Shown here in pieces: positions 1 to 8,410 of a DNA stretch of 17,497 nt. A model generated the notes under the pieces. The model ran no database searches. It worked only from the letters and a program-made list of their open reading frames with translations, and had not been told where the DNA came from. Positions within the stretch are counted from its first letter, which is position 1, and every line of letters begins with the position of its first letter. This stretch comes from JABIBU01 sp964464685 (GTDB lineage Bacteria > Patescibacteriota > Patescibacteriia > Magasanikbacterales > UBA922): NCBI GenBank assembly GCA_964464685.1, contig CAYXGV010000021.1, positions 1 through 17,497 on the forward strand. The letters run 5' to 3'. A program made the translations under genes and the position numbers.

Positions 1-1347
1 CCATTAGATTTTTATACTTTAGTTCCAGCACCAGCTTCTATATCAATAAGTTCTGTCACTGTTTCTTTGGTTAGTTTGACTGCCCCAGCTTTTAATAATG
101 ACTCGTCTGGTTCGTCTGGTTATTATTTTTATATTACAGATTCTGGTTTTAATGAATTAGAAAATTCAGATTGGCAGTCGGGAGACAATACATGGTCTTC
201 ATCAGTGGAATTAACTGCGAATACCCAGTATTATGCAGTTTTGTCTTATCGTAATTTTGAAGGAGTAGAAACTGCTTCTACTACTCAGGAATTTTATACT
301 TTGGCTAATAGTGTAACTACTTTTTTAGCGGTAGCTGATTCCAATTCCCAAATAACAGTTTCGTGGACTGGTGATGGTTCAGAATTTTATATAGAAAATA
401 TTACAGCTGGGACTAATTCTGGTTGGGTGAGTAGTAGTCCTTATATAGACACTAGTCTAGATACTAATACTAATTATTCTTATCGCATAAATTCTCGTAA
501 CGTAGAGTTGGTGGAAACTGGTTTTTCCAGTCCAATTACTGTAGCCACTTTAACAACGGTACCAACTGATACACAAGCAACAGCTGATTCTACTTCTCAA
601 ATTACCATTTTTTGGTTGGGTAGTGGTACTCAATATTATGCAGAAAATATTGATACTGCCGAGACTTTTGGTTGGTCAACTGCTACTACTACTAATTTTA
701 CGAGTTTAACTGAAAATACAGCATATAATTTTCATGTTAAAGCCAGAAATTTGGATAGTTTGCCAACTGATTGGACAGATATATTTTCTAAATATACATT
801 GGCGCCAGCCCCAAGTAGTTTAGCAACTGCGGATTTGACCAATATTTCTACTTCACTCACTTGTGCCGAATTAACCAATGCTACTCTTGGTTCTTCTGGT
901 TATTATTTTGAATTATTTTCTTCGGTTTATGTTCCTTTGGAAAATTCCGATTGGATTACTAGTAACTCTTGGACACCAACTACTGTCCTTACACCCAATA
1001 CTAATTATTTGGCTGAAGTAAAATATCGCAATGGTGATACAACCGAAACTGTCACGACTTCTTTGTCTTTTTATACTTTACCAACCGCACCGTCAGGCGT
1101 TTCAGCTGTTAAAAGTCCAACTAATCCTACTACTCAAATAGTGGTCACATGGTCAGGGGATGGCTTTGAATATTATGTGGAAGAAGATGGTAATCCATCA
1201 CGAAATTCCAGCTGGGTGACAGCCTTGAATTATACTTTTTCTTCACTTATCTCCGGCACCCAATACACTTTTAAAATTAAAAGTAGAAATGTAGTTAATG
1301 ATGAGACTGCTTGGTCTAGTAATGCTTCGGCTTATACTGATTCTAGT
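1..1347 (+). repeat. Five Fn3-like modules of two alternating types
   Basis: Modules of about 83-93 residues each end in a T-L or Y-T motif, with boundaries near 303, 552, 801, 1080 and 1347. Modules 1 and 4 share a type-A signature (GSSGYYF, LENSDW, YRN, FYTL). Modules 2, 3 and 5 share a type-B signature (SQIT or TQIV, W.G.G..YY.E, ..SRN or ARN). The order is therefore A-B-B-A-B, which suggests duplication of multi-module blocks rather than of single domains. Confidence 0.75.
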
Positions 1348-4300
1348 GGGGTTGCACCTCCACCTCCTCCACCTCCTCCACCACCACCTCCACCTCCAGA
1401 TTGTGAAGGTGATGATTGTGAAGAAATTCCAGACAATCCCAGCGGACTTATTATCATAAATGGTGGAGCAGCTTCGACATATTCACGTGATGTTGTACTA
1501 ACGTTTGATGTTACATTTACAAATGAATATGCCATTTCAGAAACGGAAGATTTTAGTGGCTTATCATTTTTACCAATTGTAGAAACTTTAAATTATATAA
1601 TTTTATCAGAAGATTATGGTGAAAAGACTATCTATGCTAAATTTAGAAATGATAATGGTACTTACGATGCCTATGATGTCATTGACTTAGTAGATGAAGA
1701 ACAACTTTTTGCTGGCGGTACGGGTATCAAAGCTGACCCTTATCAAATTGCCACTTGTCAACATTTACAAAATGTAAAAGAACGTTTAAAGAGTTATTTT
1801 ATTTTAAATAATGAGATTGATTGTTCAGATACATCCAATTGGAATTATGATAGTGGTACTAAAGAGTTTTTAGGTTTTGAACCAATTGGTAAATTTGATT
1901 CCACTTTACGTTTTAGAGGTTATTTTGACGGAAAGGGATTTGCGATAAATAATTTATTTATCAATCGCCCCAGCGAAGATTATGTTGGTTTATTTGGTTT
2001 TGCTGTTGCTCAAATTTCCAATTTGAGTTTGTTTGGTTATGATATAACTGGTAATTCATATGTTGGAGCTTTGGNNNNNNNNNNNNNNNNNNNNNNNNNN
2101 NNNNNNNNNNNNNNNNNNNNNNNNNNNNNNNNNNNNNNNNNNNNNNNNNNNNNNNNNNNNNNNNNNNNNNNNNNCTATTTATTCCAGCTATTCCACTGCC
2201 ACTGTTAATGGTAGTAATTATTATGTTGGCGGTTTAGTTGGTCGTTCCACTGGTGATATTGTGGATAGTTATACAAATGGGACAGTTAGTGGTTATAAAT
2301 ATGTTGGTGGTCTAGTTGGTGTATTATATGGTTCTATCTCCGGCAGTAATTCTAGTGGAAAGGTTAATGCTGATGCTTATACTGGCGGTCTAGTCGGTTT
2401 TTCCCGTGGTCAAATTTCTGATAGTAATTCTAGCAGTGAAGTAAGTGGTATTAGTAATATTGGTGGTCTCGTTGGTCGTCTCTACGGCTCAATATCTAAG
2501 AGTAATTCTAATGGAGTGGTAAGTGGTACAAATTATATTGGTGGTTTGGTTGGAGCAACTGAAATTGATTCTAATATTTATTATAGCTATTCCACTGCCA
2601 CTGTTAATGGTAGTAATTATTATGTTGGTGGTTTAGTTGGTCGTTCCAATGGTTCTATTATTGATAGTTATGTAAATGGGACAGTTAGTGGTTATAAATA
2701 TGTTGGCGGTTTAGTTGGTTTTTCCCGTGGCCAAATTTCCAATAGTAATTCATCTGGTTCAATAGCTGGTGATTATTATGTTGGTGGTTTAGTAGGCTTA
2801 ACAGAAAGTGGTTCTAATTTAAATTATAGTTATTCAACTGCCAATGTTAGTGGTAGTAATTATTATGTCGGTGGTTTAACTGGTGTACTTTATGGATCAG
2901 TAACTAATTGTTATTCAATTGGTCAAGTTGTGGGTGGTAGCTACGCCGGTGGTCTAGTTGGTTTTTCCCGTGGTCAAATTTCTGGTAGTAATTCAACTAG
3001 TGAGGTTAGGGGAAGTAGTATTGTTGGTGGTTTAGTTGGAAAAACTTATGGTTTAGTGACTGCCAGTAATTCCGCTGGTTCTGTTGCTGGTACTGATTAT
3101 GTAGGTGGTTTGGTAGGTATAACTGAAAGTGGTTCAGGAATTAATTATAGTTATTCAACTGCCAGTGTCAGTGGTAATAATCAATATGTCGGCGGTTTGG
3201 TTGGCCGTTCAACTGGTTTTATAGCTGATAGTTATGCTAATGGTTCGGTAAATGGTTCAAAATATGTCGGTGGTCTGGTTGGTCTCTTGTATGGTTCTAT
3301 TAATAACTCATATTCTTCAGGTAGAGTTAGCGCTGGTAGCTCCTACGGTGGTTTGGTTGGTCGTTCATCATCTGGTTTGGTTGTTGGTTCGTTTTATGAT
3401 AAACAAGTTAGTACAAAAAAAGACACTGGCAGAGGAATACCAAAGACCACTGCTGAGATGAAAGATATCAAAACCTTTACTGTTGAATTGGGTATTTCTG
3501 CCTGGGATTTTGAAAATTTATGGTTAATTGATAATAGTTACCCAGTTTTATCAGGTTTAAGTAATTATGATTGGGATAAAGATGGAATTTTAAATAATGT
3601 TGACAATTGTCCAGTTGATTATAATCCCGATCAATTAGATAGTGACGATGATGGTGTGGGCGATGTGTGTACCTATGATGATGATTTGGATAAGGATGGA
3701 ATTAAAAATGATGAGGATAATTGTATAGAAGACTATAATCCCGATCAATTAGATAGTGATGGTGATTATAGCGGCGATGTGTGTGATAGCGATGATGACA
3801 ATGATAAAATTTTAGATGTGGTCGATAATTGTATTTTTGTGGCTAACTTTGACCAACTAGATTCAGATAATGATGGTTTGGGCAATGCCTGTGATCGTTG
3901 TTATCTTGATCCACTTAATGATATAGATGGTGATCAAATTTGTGGTAATTTTGACAATTGTCCCACCACTGCTAACTCAAGTCAAAAAGATGACGACCAC
4001 GATAATATTGGTGATGCTTGTGACAGCTGTGTTGGTTCTTTGGAAGAATGTCGTCCACTTGAATGTGTGATTGGGGCCACGTGTCTAAATGCCGGTTGTT
4101 CTGGTACTTACAATTTCGCCTGTACCTGTATTGACAATCCTTTTGATGGTTGTCCTTGTGTTGGAGTCGAGTGTTTAATAGATTGTGTTGGAGATGGTTG
4201 CATTATTAATGAACCCTGCATTGGTTCGGCCTGTAATTCGGGGGTAGATATTATAGGTACTATTACGGATGTGATTGGTGGTGGTGTTCGAGTGATTAAA

Positions 4301-5356
4301 GAAATATTATTAGAAAAGATTATTGAGCCCATAAAACAAGTTGTTAAAAAGGTGGTAGAAGTTGTGAAAGAGGCGATAGAAACTGTCAAAGTTGTAATTG
4401 ACAATCCAGAAGTAGAAAAAATTAACGAAGAAATTGTGGTCCCAACTGTGGTTACATTGGCAGTAGCAAATATGGCGGTTGGGATAGTGGCGGGTGGTAT
4501 GCAGCTTCCACAAATTTTAGCCTTCTTACGCTACATTTTTGCTCAACCTTTACTTTTACTTCGTTTGAAAAAACGAAAAAATTGGGGTGTAGTTTATGAT
4601 GCTTTTACCAAACAACCAGTTGATTTGGCCACAATTCGTATTATCAATAATCAAACTGGCAAAGTAGAAAGTTCTCAAGTGACTGATTCGCAAGGTCGCT
4701 ATTTACTAGTAATGGATCCGGGTGAATATCACTTAGAAATTACTAAACCAGGTTATGCGGGATTCAGTGAATATTTGAAAGATATTAATGAAGATTCAAA
4801 ATACATTAATCTATATCACGGTGGAACGATTAAGCAAGCTGAATCAAGTGCGTTGAATTTTAATATTCCAATTGATCCAATTGATTTGGAATTGCATGTG
4901 ACAAAAATGATGCACGATCGTTCAATCGGTCTGGTACAAAATTTTGTGGCCTTGTCTGGTTTGTTGATTACAGTAATATCTTTAATTATTTCACCAACTG
5001 CCCTAATACTCTGCTTCTTCTTTTTACACCTGTTCTTTTTCTCCATGTTCTATCATTTCTCCCATATTGCCCTACCAACCTCTTGGGGTAAAGTATTAGA
5101 GGCTGTATCTCAAAAACCAGTCGGCAAGGTTTTGATAAGAATTTTTGATTCGGCTTACAACAAATTAGTTAGTACCGCCACGACCGATCATAAAGGACGT
5201 TATATTGCCTTAGTTGGTCCATCAGTTTATTACACAACCTATTCCAAAGAAGGTTTTAAAGAAGCCAAATCAAGTGTTTTAGATTTTTCATCCAAAAAAA
5301 CTCAAGGTATGGGTGGTATAATAAACCGCAATCAAAATTTGGAAAAAGTTGATTAA
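1..5356 (+). CDS. Giant modular cell-surface protein (Fn3 / Pro-rich / GLUG / TSP3 / membrane-anchored), 5'-partial, interrupted by an assembly gap
   Basis: The reading frame is open from base 1, so the start and any signal peptide lie outside the window. Domains in order: five Fn3-like modules (to about 1347), a run of 14 prolines (1357-1398), an Ig-like module (about 1438-1692), a GLUG lead-in (FDGKGFAINNLFI), GLUG repeats (1981-3402), calcium-type thrombospondin-3 repeats (3575-4030), a Cys-rich stretch (4031-4240), an amphipathic helical segment (about 4250-4420), a membrane segment (about 4437-4550) followed by basic RLKKRK, a carboxypeptidase-regulatory-like beta domain (about 4580-4800), a membrane hairpin (about 4930-5075) and a second such domain (about 5080-5290). 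The frame changes from 1 to 2 only across the N run, so I read both sides as one gene. Such architecture is typical of adhesins or surface-attachment proteins; the ligand is unknown. The family is recognised by domain type only, not by a named gene. Confidence 0.85.
1357..1398 (+). repeat. Poly-proline linker (14 consecutive Pro codons)
   Basis: CCT and CCA codons alternate irregularly and encode 14 prolines between the Fn3 array and the acidic, cysteine-containing DCEGDDCEE segment. This is probably a stiff spacer. In reverse complement it reads as poly-glycine, which produces a spurious antisense ORF. Confidence 0.9.
1981..3402 (+). repeat. GLUG-motif repeat array
   Basis: A unit of about 26-29 residues with core Y-V-G-G-L-V-G, followed by a variable turn and a [DN]S[YN]..G.V.G strand, occurs about 15 times after the gap and begins before it (YVGLFG, then YVGAL at the gap edge). 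Sub-types recur in blocks: RSTG, LYGSI, FSRGQIS, and TE.GS..NYSYSTA. DNA from about 2192 to 2312 is nearly identical to DNA 399 bp downstream (2591-2711), so duplication is recent. This long near-identity is the likely cause of the assembly break. GLUG repeats are known from bacterial surface proteins and are predicted to form a beta-solenoid-like stack. Confidence 0.9.
2075..2174. other. Assembly gap (100 N placeholder) inside the GLUG array
   Basis: Exactly 100 Ns. Upstream coding is in frame 1 and downstream coding in frame 2. For the repeat protein to be continuous, the true missing length must be a multiple of three, so 100 cannot be correct. One or more GLUG units may be missing. Confidence 0.95.
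3575..4030 (+). repeat. Thrombospondin type-3-like calcium-binding repeats
   Basis: Repeated D.D.DG[IV].(N/D)..DNC....N.DQ.DSD.DG.GD.C motifs are seen about four times (DKDGILNNVDNC, DKDGIKNDEDNC, DNDKILDVVDNC, DIDGDQICGNFDNC), each ending GDVC, GNAC or GDAC. The regular Asp spacing and paired cysteines match the TSP3 family, which coordinates calcium. It probably forms a calcium-stabilised stalk between the GLUG region and the membrane anchor. Confidence 0.9.
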
Positions 5357-5532
5357 TAATTCCTTTGAATTACGAAACTATTTTTAGCGTGTCATTGCGA
5401 GACCTGATTCGCATCAGGGCGAAGCAATCCCAGACTAGTAGCAACGTTGCTAGTACACTGGGATTGCTTCGTCATCCCGTACTTCATCGGGATTCTTCGC
5501 AATGACACGCATTTCGTAATTTAAAGGAATTA
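5357..5532. repeat. Long interrupted palindrome (MITE-like or REP-like element, copy 1)
   Basis: The segment is a near-complete palindrome centred near 5445. The outer arms (5357-5379 against 5511-5532) match with few differences. Next inward, GCGTGTCATTGCGA (5387-5400) is the exact reverse complement of 5497-5510, and GAAGCAATCCCAG (5421-5433) that of 5458-5470. The centre is TAGCAACGTTGCTA. Each arm carries its own small hairpin: CCTGAT/ATCAGG at 5403-5418 and ATCCCG/CGGGAT at 5474-5493. A related element flanks the nuclease gene at 14545-14961. It starts directly after the stop codon of the surface gene, so it could also end transcription or stabilise the mRNA 3' end. Confidence 0.9.
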
Positions 5533-5553
5533 CAAAATATAATTTACAAAAAT

Positions 5554-6837
5554 ATGGAAGAACAAAAAAATTCTAATAGTATTGTAGAACAAACAAAAAT
5601 ATCAAGGAAAAAAAGTCCTATAAAAATGTTTGCAGTAGGTTTTGTAGTTTTGTTGATAATAAGTTTTATAGGTATTTTTAGTTATACGGTGGTAAATGCT
5701 AAAAATTTATCAACCAGTCCTTTTACTTTGGGTTTAACTAAGTTTTTCCATTTGTCTGCCGCCAAAATAAATGGTATTGGTATAAGTTATAACGATTATA
5801 TTGATGAATTAAAAAATCTTAATTATTTTTATGATAATCAGACCGATTATACTAAGCCAACAAATTTAAAAATTTCTGATCAAGTTTTAAGTCGTTTGAT
5901 GGTAAATGCTTTGGTGAATGATTTGTCCAAAAAAGAAAAAATTAAAATTACTGACGAAGATGTAGCAAAAATAAAAGAAGATTTTTTGAGTCAATACCCC
6001 AGTGAAGACAAGGCTGAGGAAGATTTAATGCTTCGTTATGGTTGGTCTTTGGAGAAATATTTAACCAAAGCAGTTAAACCACTACTACTGGCAGAAAAAT
6101 TACAAGCCAGGTTTGCTGAAACAGCCACTGATGAGTCAGAACCTTTTGTTATTAAACAAACTAAAGCTTCTTTTATTTTATTTAAAACTAAAATTCAGGC
6201 CCAATCAATCTTAAATAAAATTGAGGCTGGAGAAAATTTCTCTACTTTAGCTGAAGAGCTAAAAACAAAAAATAATGTATTAGAGGTTGGTGAGTGGGGC
6301 TGGCTAAGTCAGGGACAAATGGTTGAATCACTTGAGAATGTAATTTTTAATTTAGAGCCAGGGCAAGTATCTGACGAAATAATCCAGACTGAATCAGGTT
6401 TTTATTTGATTAGAGTGGAAGAATGTCGTTTCGTGAGAGATTATTTAGCCTTTATAGACAATGCTATAAAAGAATCAAAAATTAAAATTTTAGTAAATAT
6501 CCACAATCCTTTTGAAGCATTACAAAAAAGAAAAAAACAGGTTGTGAATGACGAAATGTTAGAAAAAGAAGAAATTACTTATGAAAATGATGAGAAGGCA
6601 GATTTGTTGGATAGAGAAAAAAACAGTCAAGTAGATTTGTCTGATAATTTAGAAGATCTTTTTCAGGACTCACAAGAGGAAGATATGTTAATAGACGAAG
6701 ATGTATTGATAGAGGAAGTTGAAGATATCGAAGGTGGCAATATTGATGACTTAACAGAAGAAGATGCCTATTTAGATGAACTTTTAGAAGAAGAACCTTC
6801 TATGCAGGAAGAAGAGATGGGTGCGGAAGAAATTTAA
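5554..6837 (+). CDS. Membrane-anchored parvulin-like (PpiC/SurA-type) foldase with acidic C-terminal tail
   Basis: The 427-residue protein has a short basic cytoplasmic N-terminus and one membrane helix (about residues 25-48). A SurA-N-like helical region follows (about 70-190), including the KINGIGISYNDYIDEL type of motif. A parvulin-like domain spans about 202-290 (AGENFSTLAEE, GEWGWLSQGQMV, LEPGQVSDEI, GFYLIRVEE). Family members help fold exported proteins outside the membrane. The two histidines usual in active parvulins (S-H-I-L and G-Y-H-I) are Phe207 and Tyr284 here, so it may be a chaperone without isomerase activity. Residues about 331-427 are strongly acidic and probably disordered, which is unusual for the family. 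There is no SD; a TATAAT lies at 5538-5543, just before the ATG. The neighbouring surface protein is a possible client (inference). Confidence 0.8.
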   Translation: MEEQKNSNSIVEQTKISRKKSPIKMFAVGFVVLLIISFIGIFSYTVVNAKNLSTSPFTLGLTKFFHLSAAKINGIGISYNDYIDELKNLNYFYDNQTDYTKPTNLKISDQVLSRLMVNALVNDLSKKEKIKITDEDVAKIKEDFLSQYPSEDKAEEDLMLRYGWSLEKYLTKAVKPLLLAEKLQARFAETATDESEPFVIKQTKASFILFKTKIQAQSILNKIEAGENFSTLAEELKTKNNVLEVGEWGWLSQGQMVESLENVIFNLEPGQVSDEIIQTESGFYLIRVEECRFVRDYLAFIDNAIKESKIKILVNIHNPFEALQKRKKQVVNDEMLEKEEITYENDEKADLLDREKNSQVDLSDNLEDLFQDSQEEDMLIDEDVLIEEVEDIEGGNIDDLTEEDAYLDELLEEEPSMQEEEMGAEEI

Positions 6838-6866
6838 TGTCTATAAAACTATTAATTTTTAAGTTG

Positions 6867-6910
6867 ATAGCACTCTTGACAAGAATTAATTTTTGTGCTA
6901 TAATATAGCA
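6867..6910 (+). promoter_or_regulatory. Consensus promoter with ATAGCA half-sites, for the helicase-rlmN-typA cluster
   Basis: A perfect -35 TTGACA (6876-6881), a 17-bp spacer and a perfect -10 TATAAT (6899-6904) predict a start near 6911. ATAGCAC occurs at 6867-6873, its reverse complement GTGCTAT at 6895-6901, and ATAGCA again at 6905-6910. The last two form an exact 7-1-7 dyad (6896-6910) centred on the -10 box, a plausible operator. The regulator is not identified. Confidence 0.85.
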
Positions 6911-7044
6911 TTAATTTACGCTTGGTTAATTATTCCAAGCAGGACTCGAATCTTTTTGTGTCAATCTCTTTTGGAGAGAAAAAATGTGTGACATTGAAGA
7001 ATATTGGGTCAACTGTCTAAAAAGTTGGGCAGTCACACATTTTT
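6911..7044 (+). promoter_or_regulatory. Structured 5' leader of the DEAD-box helicase mRNA
   Basis: The predicted untranslated leader is about 134 nt. A first hairpin is GCTTGG/CCAAGC (6920-6940). A 13-bp perfect stem pairs 6980-6992 (AAAAATGTGTGAC) with 7032-7044 (GTCACACATTTTT). Its 39-nt loop contains a smaller CAACT/AGTTG hairpin (7010-7027). The stem ends directly before the helicase ATG at 7045, so it could control access to the start codon. The U-run in its 3' arm also leaves attenuation possible. Cold-regulated helicase genes in other bacteria have long leaders, but no known Rfam family is recognised here. Confidence 0.6.
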
Positions 7045-7094
7045 ATGCAACAAAAAGAACAAAAACCGTCTCAGGCGGGTCAATCTTTGGCTAA
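6984..7094 (+). CDS. Possible 36-residue leader peptide overlapping the helicase start
   Basis: An ATG at 6984 is preceded by GGAGAG (6973-6978), a well-spaced Shine-Dalgarno sequence, and runs to TAA at 7092-7094. It begins MCDIEEYWVNCLKSW and overlaps the helicase start in another frame. It is the only start in the window with an SD at ideal distance; most annotated genes here have none. Its ATG lies in the 5' arm of the 13-bp stem, so its translation would open the stem and could couple to helicase translation. The peptide resembles nothing I recognise. It could be a chance ORF inside a structured RNA. Confidence 0.35.
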   Translation: MCDIEEYWVNCLKSWAVTHFYATKRTKTVSGGSIFG

Positions 7095-8400
7095 CACTGG
7101 CCGTTTTGACGACCTAGGAATAGCAAAAAATTTTTTAGCTATTCTTAGCCAAAAAGGGTTTAAAATCCCAACTCCAATTCAACATCAGGTAATACCATTG
7201 GCGTTGGAAGGAAAAGATATAGTGGGTATTGCTCAGACAGGAACTGGCAAGACCTTGGCTTTTGGTATCCCTATGATTCAGCGTATTGCCAAATTCAAGG
7301 GGCAAGGTCTGGTTTTGGTTCCTACCCGTGAATTGGCTTTGCAAGTAGATGAATCACTTAGGCAAATTGGCGGGCCTCTTAAAATGACCACAGCAGTTGT
7401 TATTGGTGGTGTATCACAACATCCCCAAGTTCGGGCATTGCAACGTAATCCAAACATAGTCATTGCCACCCCAGGGCGTTTGATGGATTTGATAGGTCAA
7501 AAAGCCTACAGTTTAAAAGATGTAAATATTATTACTTTAGATGAGGGTGACCGCATGTTAGACATGGGTTTTTTGCCGGATATTAAAAAGATTTTACAAA
7601 TGATTAAGGCTGATAGACAGATGATGTTATTTTCGGCAACTATGCCAAAAATTATATCCACTCTCGCCACTCAGTTTATGAAGTTGCCACTTAGGATTGA
7701 AGTTGCACCACAAGGTACTTCAGTAGAAAATACTGAACAAGAATTATTTATAGTTAGAAAAAATGATAAAATGCGTTTGCTTGATGCTATTTTGGATCAA
7801 TACAAAAATGATAAAGTTTTAATTTTTTCTCGAACCAAACACGGTGCCAAGCGAATTGCTCGTGATATAAATAATATGGGTCATACCACGACTGAAATTC
7901 ATGGCAACCGTTCTCAAGCTCAGAGAGTAGCAGCTCTTGATGGTTTTACCAAAGGTAGATTTAGAATTATGGTGGCGACTGATATTGCTGCCCGTGGAAT
8001 TGATGTCAAAGATATCAATATAGTTATTAATTTTGATTTACCAGATGGTCTGGAAGATTATGTTCATCGCATTGGTCGAACTGGCCGAGCTGGCAAGTCA
8101 GGAAAAGCAATTTCGTTTGTTATGCCACCAGAAAAAGCCGATATTAGAAAAATTGAAAGTTTAATCAGAAAAAATTTACCAATTTCAGTTTTGCCAAAAC
8201 TTCCACCCGAAAGAGAAAAACCAGCTTTTCAAAAACGACCACAAAGTTCAGGGCGACCATTTAGAACTGGATCTTTTAGAAATTCAGAAAATTCACAAAG
8301 TCCGGGAAAATATAATAGTAGGCAGGGGCAAAAAAATCAATCTGGTAAACGTGGTCGTGGTAAGCACAGTGGTAGAAAATTTTATTCAAAACAAAGATAG
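7045..8400 (+). CDS. DEAD-box ATP-dependent RNA helicase (RhlE/DeaD-like)
   Basis: The 451-residue protein unwinds RNA duplexes with ATP, probably in ribosome assembly or mRNA turnover in the cytoplasm. Motifs in order: Q motif (F21 and PTPIQ 42-46), motif I AQTGTGKT (63-70), PTRELA (93-98), GG (121-122), TPGR (142-145), motif II DEGD (166-169), SAT (197-199), VLIFSRT (258-264), ATDIAARGID (311-320) and HRIGRTGR (341-348). Motif II has Gly in place of the usual Ala. The last 60 or so residues are a basic Arg/Gly/Ser/Gln-rich tail typical of RNA-binding extensions. The ATG follows the leader stem directly, without an SD. rlmN starts 10 bp downstream, so the two are probably co-transcribed. RhlE, DeaD and CshA are all possible equivalents; motifs alone do not decide. 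Confidence 0.93.
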   Translation: MQQKEQKPSQAGQSLANTGRFDDLGIAKNFLAILSQKGFKIPTPIQHQVIPLALEGKDIVGIAQTGTGKTLAFGIPMIQRIAKFKGQGLVLVPTRELALQVDESLRQIGGPLKMTTAVVIGGVSQHPQVRALQRNPNIVIATPGRLMDLIGQKAYSLKDVNIITLDEGDRMLDMGFLPDIKKILQMIKADRQMMLFSATMPKIISTLATQFMKLPLRIEVAPQGTSVENTEQELFIVRKNDKMRLLDAILDQYKNDKVLIFSRTKHGAKRIARDINNMGHTTTEIHGNRSQAQRVAALDGFTKGRFRIMVATDIAARGIDVKDINIVINFDLPDGLEDYVHRIGRTGRAGKSGKAISFVMPPEKADIRKIESLIRKNLPISVLPKLPPEREKPAFQKRPQSSGRPFRTGSFRNSENSQSPGKYNSRQGQKNQSGKRGRGKHSGRKFYSKQR

Positions 8401-8410
8401 AGTTTAAAAT

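Noticed and set aside
1332..1535. Minus-strand ORF encoding poly-glycine
   Set aside because: It is the reverse complement of the poly-proline linker of the surface protein, with no domain or start signal of its own.
2180..3400. CRISPR-like array
   Set aside because: The regular repeats are in-frame GLUG protein motifs with coding-type variation, not identical direct repeats separated by unique spacers.
4108..5046. Three minus-strand ORFs under the 3' half of the surface gene
   Set aside because: They oppose clearly coding TSP3, helix and membrane segments, and show no recognisable domains or promoters.
6867..6901. CIRCE (HrcA) operator at the helicase promoter
   Set aside because: ATAGCACTC resembles one CIRCE half-site, but the second half is not found at the required 9-bp spacing. 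The inverted copy is 21 bp away and incomplete.
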